From CAZAQK01 sp050249355 (GTDB lineage Bacteria; Pseudomonadota; Alphaproteobacteria; Rickettsiales; SXRF01): DNA of 9,256 bases. Shown here piece after piece: positions 1-6,758 of the stretch (its first letter is position 1; each line of letters begins with the position of its first letter). The notes below the pieces were generated by a model. That model saw only the letters and a program-made list of their open reading frames with translations. It made no database searches and had not been told where the DNA came from. Location: positions 1 through 9,256 of the forward strand of contig JBFWQQ010000070.1 in the NCBI GenBank assembly GCA_050249355.1, in the 5' to 3' direction. A program made the position numbers and the translations under genes.

Positions 1-1
1 C

Positions 2-349
2 GCTAACGATACTCAGTCGGTTTCAGGCTGCGAGTTTGTAAGGCGCCTGCGGCGTTCGCCTAACTCGCCCAACCCGTTCATCCCGATCATCATGCTCGCC
101 GATATCAACGAGAACAGCCTGAAAGAAGACGCGCGCGACTCAGGCGTGAACGAACTGGCCGTGCACCCGCTGGAGGCAAAGGCGCTGTTTTCCAATATGC
201 TCAAAGTGATCGACAAGCCACGAATATTCATTACTGCGGATACATACAGGGGCCCGTGCCGCAGGCTGGAACAAAAAGGCCCACCCGAAGGAACTCACGA
301 GCGCAGGATCAAGGACATCCGTATAATCCGCTACAATGAGGCCATCTGA
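2..349 (+). CDS. Response regulator receiver domain, C-terminal part (partial at left edge)
   Basis: The reading frame is open from the window edge, so the start and the phospho-acceptor Asp lie outside. What is visible is the second half of a CheY-like receiver: a helix (FVRRLRRSPNSPNPF), strand PIIMLAD, helix 4 (ENSLKEDARDSGV), strand NELAVHP and the last helix (LEAKALFSNMLKVID). It is followed by the tail KPRIFITADTYRGPCRR, which matches alphaproteobacterial single-domain receivers that end in P-R-x-F ... Y-x-G-P-x-R-R. Two usually conserved switch residues are changed: the Thr/Ser after strand 4 is Ala (MLAD instead of ML-T-G), and the Lys of the usual K-P pair is His (VHPL). Its stop overlaps the start of the next gene (TGATG at 347-351), so the two are almost certainly translated together. 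The family call is firm; whether this copy can be phosphorylated is uncertain. Confidence 0.85.
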   Translation, partial: ANDTQSVSGCEFVRRLRRSPNSPNPFIPIIMLADINENSLKEDARDSGVNELAVHPLEAKALFSNMLKVIDKPRIFITADTYRGPCRRLEQKGPPEGTHERRIKDIRIIRYNEAI

Positions 350-849
350 TGAGCAACAAAGCAACTCCGGGTTCTGCAACCGCAATACAACCGGATACCA
401 GCATGAAAGGCATACTCGGTGACAAGAAAGCGCTGGGCCAGATATTCTCCAAGGAAAAGATGGAGAACTGCCAGAAAATTGTGGAAGAAGCTAAAGTCTC
501 GTTTTTCGACGTCGTGGCAGGCGACATGATAAAGATCGAGGAACTGTCTTCTACCCAGCTGACCGAAGAATCGTACCGGGCATTCTACGAACAGCTGTTC
601 CAGCCATTGAGCAACATCAAAGGGCAAGCCGAAATATTCGGCTTTAAACTGGTCGCCAATATCTGCAAATACCTGATGGAATACAGCGAGCAGAATGTAA
701 AAAGACAGCAGATATCGAAGAGTGAGATTTTCATCACTACCCAGCTGGTAAAAGCGCTCCGCCACTGCTTTAACGAACAGATCACCGACAAGGACGGCAA
801 GCTGGAAAAACAGCTGGCAGAAATAAAGAACATGGCGAAGCGTTCTTAG
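349..849 (+). CDS. Hpt-like helical protein lacking the phosphorylatable His
   Basis: This 166-residue protein is mostly helical, with no signal peptide or membrane segment. Residues about 74-115 contain PLSNIKGQAEIFGFKLVANI, which resembles the core of histidine phosphotransfer (Hpt) domains in alphaproteobacteria (H-D-I-K-G-Q-x-x-x-F-G-[YF]). The K91-G92 pair and F97-G98 are kept, but the position of the phosphorylated His is Ser88. Residues 147-162 form a charged C-terminal helix. The start ATG overlaps the stop of the receiver gene, and a GAGG Shine-Dalgarno lies at 338-341, 7 nt upstream. The pairing with a receiver protein supports a role in the same signalling unit, probably as a non-catalytic Hpt-like partner. 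An unrelated four-helix protein with chance similarity is possible, since the motif is short. That the gene is real is well supported; the Hpt assignment is moderate. Confidence 0.72.
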   Translation: MSNKATPGSATAIQPDTSMKGILGDKKALGQIFSKEKMENCQKIVEEAKVSFFDVVAGDMIKIEELSSTQLTEESYRAFYEQLFQPLSNIKGQAEIFGFKLVANICKYLMEYSEQNVKRQQISKSEIFITTQLVKALRHCFNEQITDKDGKLEKQLAEIKNMAKRS

Positions 850-916
850 TTTTTACCGGCATGGCCGTATTACGAACGTGCTTGAAAAATCCATTAGCGC
901 GCCGTATGCTCATGGC

Positions 917-1213
917 ATGATCAAAGCACGCATAACCCAACCGGATAAGAACGCCATGCAGTCTGGCACTGCCAAGGACAGCTGGATATTCGAATACGAA
1001 CCGGCCGCCCCCTTGTTCATCGACAACCTGATGGGCTGGACCGGCATGACAGACACCACACGTCAGATACGCCTGAAATTCGACTCGCTGGAAGCTGCTA
1101 CCGGCTACGCGCAGCGCCAGAATATCCCGTTTGAGGTGACGATGCCGCACAAACGCTCGCATGTGGCCAAGGCATATGCGGATAACTTCCAGTATAATAA
1201 GCCGAAATTCTGA
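917..1213 (+). CDS. NDUFS4-like accessory subunit of NADH dehydrogenase (complex I)
   Basis: The 98-residue product matches the ETC complex I subunit family (NDUFS4-like, 18 kDa subunit). Signature stretches are ARITQPDKNAMQSG at residues 4-17, W23-IFEYEP, IDNLMGWTG at 35-43, the R-Q-I-R-L-x-F-D segment at 49-56, and the ending KAYADNFQY at 85-93. In mitochondria and Alphaproteobacteria this protein sits on the peripheral arm of complex I, near the NADH-oxidising module, and aids assembly or stability; it carries no cofactor itself. I chose ATG 917 because family members begin a few residues before A-R-I-x-Q-P. A GTG at 878 in the same frame would add 13 residues without family resemblance, and neither start has a clear Shine-Dalgarno. 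No other nuo genes are nearby, which is usual for this gene. It may be transcribed from the receiver/Hpt-like genes upstream, 67 nt away. Confidence 0.88.
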   Translation: MIKARITQPDKNAMQSGTAKDSWIFEYEPAAPLFIDNLMGWTGMTDTTRQIRLKFDSLEAATGYAQRQNIPFEVTMPHKRSHVAKAYADNFQYNKPKF

Positions 1214-1239
1214 TTCACCGGTTTTACTTCTTCATGGTA

Positions 1240-1268
1240 TTGTCACATTTTCCGGTGTATGATGTGAT
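1240..1268 (+). promoter_or_regulatory. Candidate sigma-70 promoter for the DUF2610 gene
   Basis: TTGTCA at 1240-1245 matches the -35 consensus in five of six positions. After a 17-nt spacer, TGTGAT at 1263-1268 matches the -10 in four of six. It lies in the 84-nt gap ahead of the DUF2610 gene. A 6-bp inverted repeat, TCACAT (1243-1248) and ATGTGA (1262-1267), overlaps the same elements and could be an operator, but such short repeats also arise by chance. Tentative. Confidence 0.35.
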
Positions 1269-1297
1269 AGAATGATATTGGTGGAAAAGGAGCGCCC

Positions 1298-1576
1298 ATG
1301 AAGCGTTTTACTGTACCTTGCGATTTTAATGGCACCAAATACCCCTTCCATGTGTATGTGGGGGAGCCGCACCCGCAACGCCACCCCCTGCAACATCAGG
1401 CATGGTGGTTGTCTACCATTCGTGGCGGCACCATACCGCAGGAGGTGATGGACAGCTTTGAGCGGTTGCACAAGATCTCGATCGAGAACAACGTATCGTT
1501 CGAAGAGTTATGCGTTTACGCACTAGGTACTGCCGCCAATGAAGAAGGCAAGAACAACCAGATCAAAAGTAACTAG
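1298..1576 (+). CDS. DUF2610 domain protein
   Basis: This 92-residue protein is recognisable as DUF2610, a small uncharacterised family seen mainly in Rickettsiales and other Alphaproteobacteria. The diagnostic stretches are FTVPCDFNG at residues 4-12, PFHVYVGEPHPQRHPL at 16-31, W37-LSTIRGGTIPQEVM at 37-51, and VSFEELCVYALG at 66-77. The N-terminal half looks like beta strands and the C-terminal half like helices, with a polar tail. There is no signal peptide. An AAGGAG ribosome-binding site sits at 1287-1292, 5 nt before the ATG, so the start is secure. The stop codon is only 6 nt from the start of the 899-residue gene, indicating a shared transcript and probably linked function. No activity is known for the family, so none is proposed. 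Confidence 0.88.
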   Translation: MKRFTVPCDFNGTKYPFHVYVGEPHPQRHPLQHQAWWLSTIRGGTIPQEVMDSFERLHKISIENNVSFEELCVYALGTAANEEGKNNQIKSN

Positions 1577-1582
1577 GTACAT

Positions 1583-4282
1583 ATGGCCCCTAAAGGTGGT
1601 GGTGGTTTTGGAGACAGGAATAAGGACGGCATCAGCGATGATTTTGATGGCGTGCCGGGCAATAGTTCCGACAGTAAATCCTATGCACGCATTTACGACC
1701 CGCTCGGTCAGCAGGAAGTTTCCAACCTGCCGGAACCTGCCAACTACCGTGAAGCCCAACGCATCATTACCGCAGCAGCGCGTTTCAACAAGGATATGGA
1801 GCTGGGCGACGACGAAATACTGGGCGACGCGCAAAGCCGTGTGCACCTGTTCCCCAGCGTTGGTAAGTTCATCGTACCGCTGGAAAACACATGGTCGTCG
1901 CACGCGCACATGGTCAAGGATCCGGACTATGCGCTGGAGTTCAACCCCAACCGCTTCGTGTATTTCGACAAGATCATAGCCGAAAAGCTGAATATCCCGG
2001 CGCTGACCGACCCCACCCACCGTGACTATGCCAAATATGAGGGCCTGCGCACCAATCTTGCGGTGATGCGCAACGACATCATCGGGATGTATCTTGATGA
2101 CGGTTCGTTCGATCCCGGTGATGAGAAATTCATCCCGGTATTCGTCAGTATCGCCGAAGCGCTCGGCGAATCACTGGCCAACGACAAATGGGCGCTGCGT
2201 CCGTTCACCCAGCATATGAGCATGGACGTAGCCAATGTCGAAGGTGTCGGCGCGCGCGAAATGTACAAGCACCTGCTGGAAATGCAATCACCCGCCAGTT
2301 CACTGCGCAACCTGTTAAGCCAAGTACCGCTGCTTGAGGTGACTAACCGCAACTGGGGACTGAAACCGCTGGAAGAAACGCCCTACAGCTCAGAAAATCT
2401 TGCCGCTCCGCTGCCGCAGCCCAAAATATCACTTACGGTGGACGAACTGGCCGCCTATTGTGCCAACATGCACCTGTCGCCTGGCCAGAGCACCGCCGCA
2501 TATACCGAGCTGGCACTGGATAACGCAGTGGCGCTGAACGCGCTCGACTCACTGACCAAACCGGTGCGTGAGGAATCGATCGAAGAAGCGCGTGTCATAC
2601 TGCGTTGGCTGAAGAACCTGAAATTCGGCGACCGCGATATGGCCGAATGGCTGGATCAGGGCACACCTGCCGAACAGCTGGCCAAAGCCGAATCCATTGC
2701 ACGCCTGACCGAAATCTACGCGCTGCAGCTGGCGCACGCCAACCATCTTGATCCTTATATCACCGAAGCGCTGTCGGTGCAGGAAGCCAATGGCGCCGCT
2801 GGTGCGCTGGCTATCGGGCTATCCGAACACGGCTTGCAGGGCCTGCCGGAACACCACCCGTCGGTACTGCATTTGCTCGAACGTGCACGCTATGTTCCGA
2901 AGAACTGGACGGCGTTCGAGAATGTCAGCGTCGCCGTACTGCTCGACACCATCGACGAAGGCCTGGAATATACAAGTCGGCGCACGCTCGACCCAGAAGT
3001 CGCGGCCCACCGCCTGCTCGACATCGGCAACCAAGTGGAACGCAATGCACGTAAATTGCGCTCGGTGGACAGCATGGAACCGCCGACCCGTGAAGAATCG
3101 GTGGAGCTAGCGCGTGAAATATTGCGCCGCCTGCGCGAGATGAAATTCAGCGACGTGACCAGCGAAGAGATACTGAGCGTCGGACGGCCGGAAGAAAAAG
3201 CCGCCTTTGCCCGCAATGTGGCTTCGCTGTCGGAGATATATACCAACCTGTTGCAGCAGGCGGCGCAAGGCAACCCGCAAATATTCAATGACCCGGCGAT
3301 ACAGGATGCCAACGATGCGGTGGGCAGCTTCTCACATTCTGTCAAGCTGATGGCCGCCAAGGAAATGCCAGGCAGTCTGGCCGCTACACAACAGATATCG
3401 GCGGACATCACCCAGATGCCGGAAGAATGGAAAAAACTGCATGGCCATACGGTGGAACGCCTTCTGTCTAATATGGAAGAAGGCCTGAACCGGGCGGTGG
3501 AGGAAGTTGAACTGCAAGCGCAGCAGGCACAGGATCAGGATGAGGAACTGGCCCAGCAAGCCGCGGAAAGTTCACTGATACAGGATCACCATCATCGCAA
3601 ACGCCGCAGGAGAAAACGCTTCGCTTCGGGCGGTCTGACCAAATCCGCCAAACGCCGCAACGCCGGCGACCTTAACGGCGACGGGGTGGCCGACCACCTC
3701 CAGAGCCTGAACCTGCGGGGTAATGCCATCACTACCCAGGCCGATGGTAGCGGTAGCAACAGTAACCGCCGGTTGAAATCACATGACCTCAATAATAACG
3801 GCATCCCCGATCATCTCGAACATGCGCAGGCAAGAAAAGACCCCGTTATTGCCCCCCCGGCCACCTTGTTTTCTGATGGCGACAGCGGCTCATCCAATAC
3901 GGTACGACGCCAGAAGCATAACGATGTGAACGGTAACGGTATACCGGACGATCTGGAGCTTACCCAGACGCAGCGCCGCAACAGGCAGGTCGACCTTACG
4001 GCGGCAGCAGCAGCGGTGCTGGCAGGCGCCGGTCTTGCCAAAAGCAATGATGTGAATAAGGATGGCATACCCGACCATATGCAGCACGGCCCTGCCCTTA
4101 CCAAAGGCGACATGGATGCAGTGCGCAAGCTGGGCAGCGACCTGCGTAACCTGAGCGCTCAGGCCGCGCAACTGGCCGAAAAAATGGATCCTTCTGCGGT
4201 GGTGATGTCACCCGATGACCGAAACTTTTCCATGCGCGACAAAGAACAGCGTAACCACCCTAGCAAACCCCAGCGGCAGTAA
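1583..4282 (+). CDS. Large unknown protein: duplicated helical domain and calcium-loop-like motifs
   Basis: I do not recognise a family for this 899-residue protein. In order it has: a Gly-rich start with one calcium-loop-like motif, DRNKDGISD (residues 11-19); a mixed region (about 35-285) of unknown fold; two helical domains (314-462 and 488-636) that align without gaps at an offset of 174 residues; a Gln/Glu/Ala-rich helical linker (637-665); a basic patch, HRKRRRRKR (671-679), followed by KSAKRR (687-692); and four more D-x-N-x-[DN]-G-[IV]-x-D motifs at 696, 735, 781 and 823 in low-complexity linkers. The motifs resemble thrombospondin type 3/EF-hand loops, which suggests Ca2+ binding. 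There is no signal peptide or membrane segment, so it is cytoplasmic or exported by a leaderless route. Only a weak ribosome-binding site (AGGT at 1575-1578) overlaps the upstream stop, which fits translational coupling to the DUF2610 gene. A terminator follows. That it is a real gene is secure; its function is unknown. Confidence 0.9.
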   Translation: MAPKGGGGFGDRNKDGISDDFDGVPGNSSDSKSYARIYDPLGQQEVSNLPEPANYREAQRIITAAARFNKDMELGDDEILGDAQSRVHLFPSVGKFIVPLENTWSSHAHMVKDPDYALEFNPNRFVYFDKIIAEKLNIPALTDPTHRDYAKYEGLRTNLAVMRNDIIGMYLDDGSFDPGDEKFIPVFVSIAEALGESLANDKWALRPFTQHMSMDVANVEGVGAREMYKHLLEMQSPASSLRNLLSQVPLLEVTNRNWGLKPLEETPYSSENLAAPLPQPKISLTVDELAAYCANMHLSPGQSTAAYTELALDNAVALNALDSLTKPVREESIEEARVILRWLKNLKFGDRDMAEWLDQGTPAEQLAKAESIARLTEIYALQLAHANHLDPYITEALSVQEANGAAGALAIGLSEHGLQGLPEHHPSVLHLLERARYVPKNWTAFENVSVAVLLDTIDEGLEYTSRRTLDPEVAAHRLLDIGNQVERNARKLRSVDSMEPPTREESVELAREILRRLREMKFSDVTSEEILSVGRPEEKAAFARNVASLSEIYTNLLQQAAQGNPQIFNDPAIQDANDAVGSFSHSVKLMAAKEMPGSLAATQQISADITQMPEEWKKLHGHTVERLLSNMEEGLNRAVEEVELQAQQAQDQDEELAQQAAESSLIQDHHHRKRRRRKRFASGGLTKSAKRRNAGDLNGDGVADHLQSLNLRGNAITTQADGSGSNSNRRLKSHDLNNNGIPDHLEHAQARKDPVIAPPATLFSDGDSGSSNTVRRQKHNDVNGNGIPDDLELTQTQRRNRQVDLTAAAAAVLAGAGLAKSNDVNKDGIPDHMQHGPALTKGDMDAVRKLGSDLRNLSAQAAQLAEKMDPSAVVMSPDDRNFSMRDKEQRNHPSKPQRQ
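2522..2968 (+). repeat. Duplicated helical domain, copy 1 (coding)
   Basis: These are residues 314-462 of the 899-residue protein. They align with residues 488-636 without any gap. Shared landmarks include REES-[IV]-E-x-AR-x-ILR-x-L...KF at 329-348, EIY at 377-379, Q-[ED]-AN-x-A-x-G at 400-407, P-x-x-W at 439-442 and LL-x-x-[IM]-[DE]-EGL at 453-461. A hand count gives about 50 identities in 148 positions. Confidence 0.85.
3044..3490 (+). repeat. Duplicated helical domain, copy 2 (coding)
   Basis: These are residues 488-636 of the same protein, the second copy of the domain, 522 nt downstream in the same frame. The DNA is also still visibly similar around 2567 and 3089, where both begin with cgtga-gaatcg. 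This points to an old in-frame tandem duplication rather than convergence. Confidence 0.85.
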
Positions 4283-4286
4283 TCAA

Positions 4287-4325
4287 GTGCCGCACTCGTT
4301 AGCGGCATACGGTTTCTTTTTGTTT
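4287..4325 (+). terminator. Rho-independent terminator after the 899-residue gene
   Basis: TGCCGC (4288-4293) pairs with GCGGCA (4302-4307) across an 8-nt loop, with a possible extra G-T pair at the base. Five nucleotides later comes the T-rich run tttctttttgttt (4313-4325). It lies 5 nt after the stop codon and ends the DUF2610/899-residue transcript before the convergent symporter gene. Confidence 0.8.
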
Positions 4326-4364
4326 ATTCAGTGACCCAGCCCCGCAATAACTTCGGGGGATTAG

Positions 4365-5678
4365 CTACTCATCCGCTGCGATGTGTGCGTTGTACATTTC
4401 CATGTCGAGACGGCCTTCGCTTTTGTCAATCATCACCGATACAAACGCATCGCCGGTCACGTTGATGGTGGTGCGTACCATGTCGAGGATACGGTCAACA
4501 CCAAGGATCAGGCCGATGGCCGCCACCGGCAGGCCCACCGTACCGAACACAATCGGCATCATCACCAGCGAACCGCCAGGCACCGCAGCGGTACCGATGG
4601 CAAGCAGCGTAATCGTCACCAGCACGGTGACGTATTGTCCCATGGTCAGATCTACCCCCATCAGCTGCGCCACGAACAGCGTGCAGATGGCAAGGTAAAT
4701 AGCAGTGCCGTTCATATTGACAGTGGCGCCGAGGGGAATCACCATGGCGGTGGTGGTTTTCGATACACCCATTTTGCTTTCAGCCACCGCCATGGTGGTA
4801 GGAATGGTCGCGCTCGACGAGCTGGTGGAAAAAGCGATCAACTGGTATGGCAGCGACTTGCGCATGAACGGCCATGGCGACAGGCGGCCAAACACTGCAA
4901 GCACCGCCAGCATCATGACATATTGCAGGATGCAAGCGGTCACCACCGTAACCACCAGTAGCAGCAGCGACATGATGGCGTCCAAGCCCAGCGCGCTGAC
5001 CACCCATGCGGTAAGCCCGAACACCGCATACGGCGCAAGGCGTATGATGATCTCGATGATCTTATAGAATATCTCGGCCGCTTCATTGACGATATTCGTG
5101 ATAAGCGGTGTTTGGCCGCGCATCAGCACCATGGTGGCACCTACGAATATCGCAAAGAAGATCACCTGCAGGATATTGCGCTCAGCCATCGCCCCGATAG
5201 CATTCTTGGGCACGATGCCCAGCAATATGTCGGTTACGTCGGGTGCTTCTTTTGTTTCAGTTTCAGCGGGCTCCTTACCAGACTGCTCGATGTTGAAGTT
5301 CAGCTGCTGCATGATGTCCTCGGAAACGCCCACGCCCGGCTGGAATGTGTTTGCCAGAACGAACGCAAGCAGTATCGCCACCATAGTGGTGGCAACATAG
5401 CCGAAGATTGCCTTTGCGCCCATGCGCCCAAGCGTTTTAGGATCCCCCAGGCTAACCACACCCGATACGATGGAAAAGAACACCAGCGGCACGATCACCA
5501 TCATGATCAGGTCGATGAACAGCTGGCCCAGCCATTTGAGGTTGCTGGCCGCGAAATCCGGGAACATCCGGCCCACAATCACACCGAGAACCAGGCCGAT
5601 CAGCACCTGCACCCATAATTCTATTTTCTGTTTTTTCGGTTTTGAGGAATGCAAATCGTTTCTGGCTGTGTCGTTCAT
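4365..5678 (-). CDS. SDF-family cation symporter for dicarboxylate or acidic amino acid (GltP/DctA-like)
   Basis: This 437-residue inner-membrane protein of the dicarboxylate/amino acid:cation symporter family drives uptake of an acidic solute with Na+ or H+. Eight hydrophobic segments and two re-entrant hairpins are expected, and the motifs sit in order: AFSTSSSSATIPTT (hairpin 1, residues 282-295), PLGATVNMNGTAIY (315-328), VPGGS (hairpin 2, 366-370) and DRILDMVRTTINVTGD (395-410). D399, R402, T403, N406 and D410 match the GltPh residues that hold aspartate and sodium (D394, R397, T398, N401, D405), so glutamate or aspartate is more likely than a plain dicarboxylate such as DctA carries. 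The NMDGT motif of GltPh is NMNGT here. A polar insert (about 113-150) lies after the third hydrophobic segment. The gene is 45 nt downstream of the TAXI protein gene on the same strand, probably in an operon. The ribosome-binding site is weak. Confidence 0.93.
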   Translation of the reverse strand: MNDTARNDLHSSKPKKQKIELWVQVLIGLVLGVIVGRMFPDFAASNLKWLGQLFIDLIMMVIVPLVFFSIVSGVVSLGDPKTLGRMGAKAIFGYVATTMVAILLAFVLANTFQPGVGVSEDIMQQLNFNIEQSGKEPAETETKEAPDVTDILLGIVPKNAIGAMAERNILQVIFFAIFVGATMVLMRGQTPLITNIVNEAAEIFYKIIEIIIRLAPYAVFGLTAWVVSALGLDAIMSLLLLVVTVVTACILQYVMMLAVLAVFGRLSPWPFMRKSLPYQLIAFSTSSSSATIPTTMAVAESKMGVSKTTTAMVIPLGATVNMNGTAIYLAICTLFVAQLMGVDLTMGQYVTVLVTITLLAIGTAAVPGGSLVMMPIVFGTVGLPVAAIGLILGVDRILDMVRTTINVTGDAFVSVMIDKSEGRLDMEMYNAHIAADE

Positions 5679-5723
5679 GATACTCTGTTTGTTGCGTTGA
5701 GATGAATAGATGATGGGGCTTTG

Positions 5724-6734
5724 TTATTGCGGCTGCGCGCTAGACTCCTGCAGAAGCCCTCTTTCCCTGAAATACCGCATGGCTCCTTCATGCATAGGGA
5801 TGATGCTGGTGTCGGACACCATGTGCTGGGAATCCAGCGTGGCGAACACCGGATGCAGGGTTTTGAAATTATCTAGATTGTCGAACACGGCCCTCACCAC
5901 TTGGTAGACCACCTCTTCATCCATATCTTTTTCGGCTACCAGAACAGCTTTCACACCGAACGTGTGCACATCGGACGGGTTGTTCTTGTACATGCCGCCG
6001 GGAATTATAGCGCGCGAGAAGAACGGATTTTCACTGACCATGGCGTCGATAGCCGGGCCGCTCACATCGATCAGGCGCGTGCTGCAGACGGATGTCGCCT
6101 GCTGGATGGTGCCGTTGGGATGGCCGCCCGCATATACCATGGCGTCAATATAGCCGCTGCATAACGCTTCGGCATGATCGTTCGATTTCATATCCACCAC
6201 ACCGGAGAAACTTTTGCTGTTCCAGCCTTTGCGTTTCATAAGGTCTTCCATGGTAGCACGCATACCCGAACCCACCGGGCCCATATCGACTTTCTTGCCC
6301 TTAAGGTCATTGAAGTCACGTATCTTGGCGTCGGAGCGAGTCAGCACGGTGAACGGTTCTGAATGGAGCGAAAATAATACACGCAGCTCTTTATCGGCAC
6401 CAACATCGGAGAACATCTCGCCGCCTTGATACGCGTTATACAAGAGGTCGGACTGCACGACACCAAACTGCAGGTCGCGCTTGCGCAACAATTCCAGGTT
6501 GTTGATCGAACCGCCAGTGGATTCGACGCCGCAGCGTACACCATGCTGTTTGCGGCCACGATTGACCAGACGGCAGATGGCGCCGCCTGCCGGGTAATAT
6601 ACCCCTGTAACACCGGCCGTACCGATAGTGATGTTTTTCTCAGATGCCAGCGCATTGGATGCGCTAATGGTTTCAACACAGGCAGCAGCAACGAATGTGG
6701 ATATTGCTACAGTCAACAGCGTAAGACGCTTCAT
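5724..6734 (-). CDS. TAXI-family TRAP transporter solute-binding protein (secreted)
   Basis: The 336-residue precursor has a signal peptide: MKR, a hydrophobic core (LTLLTVAISTFVAAA) and a likely signal peptidase I site after NALA (residue 30). The mature part matches the TAXI branch of TRAP solute receptors: ITIGTAGVTGVYYPAGGAI at 35-53, VESTGGSINNLELL at 70-83, FGVVQSDLLYNAYQG at 90-104, DLKGKKVDMGPVGSGMR at 143-159 and IPMHEGAMRYFRERGL at 312-327. It should bind a small, probably acidic solute in the periplasm. The frame stays open to 6803, but ATG 6734 begins a normal signal peptide and has AGGAAA at 6739-6744, 4 nt upstream, so I start there. No TRAP membrane subunit is in the window; instead an SDF symporter gene follows by 45 nt. 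Cys19 sits in a weak lipobox-like VAAAC, so a lipoprotein is possible but less likely. Confidence 0.92.
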   Translation of the reverse strand: MKRLTLLTVAISTFVAAACVETISASNALASEKNITIGTAGVTGVYYPAGGAICRLVNRGRKQHGVRCGVESTGGSINNLELLRKRDLQFGVVQSDLLYNAYQGGEMFSDVGADKELRVLFSLHSEPFTVLTRSDAKIRDFNDLKGKKVDMGPVGSGMRATMEDLMKRKGWNSKSFSGVVDMKSNDHAEALCSGYIDAMVYAGGHPNGTIQQATSVCSTRLIDVSGPAIDAMVSENPFFSRAIIPGGMYKNNPSDVHTFGVKAVLVAEKDMDEEVVYQVVRAVFDNLDNFKTLHPVFATLDSQHMVSDTSIIPMHEGAMRYFRERGLLQESSAQPQ

Positions 6735-6738
6735 GATA

Positions 6739-6758
6739 TTTCCTATCCCACAACTATA
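6739..6758 (-). promoter_or_regulatory. Start region of the TAXI gene: -10-like box and ribosome-binding site
   Basis: On the minus strand TATAGT (6753-6758) matches the -10 consensus in five of six positions, but no good -35 lies 16-18 nt before it. AGGAAA (6739-6744) then precedes ATG 6734 by 4 nt. The ribosome-binding site fixes the start. The promoter is tentative; if real, it lets the TAXI-symporter pair be expressed apart from the GGDEF gene 81 nt upstream. Confidence 0.4.

Noticed and set aside
878..916. GTG start at 878 for the complex I subunit
   Set aside because: The 13 extra residues do not look like the family, which begins just before A-R-I-x-Q-P, and there is no better ribosome-binding site than for ATG 917.
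1216..1257. CACCGG ... CCGGTG inverted repeat after the complex I subunit gene
   Set aside because: The 6-bp arms are about 30 nt apart and are not followed by a T-run; this is weak support for a terminator or operator.
1523..2020. Minus-strand open frame of 165 codons opposite the start of the 899-residue gene
   Set aside because: It lies opposite a well-supported coding frame, spans the DUF2610/large-gene junction and its translation resembles no protein I know; the plus-strand genes explain this stretch.
2890..3411. Minus-strand open frame of 173 codons inside the large gene
   Set aside because: It is Ser/Arg/Leu-rich, as expected for a shadow frame, while the plus-strand frame there shows the conserved domain duplication.
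4340..4358. CCCCG/CGGGG hairpin as a terminator for the symporter transcript
   Set aside because: The stem is only 5 bp and no T-rich run follows it on the minus strand, so it is not a convincing intrinsic terminator.
4383..4961. Plus-strand open frame of 192 codons rich in His and Arg, opposite the symporter
   Set aside because: The composition is typical of the antisense of a membrane protein gene; the minus-strand symporter motifs are unmistakable.
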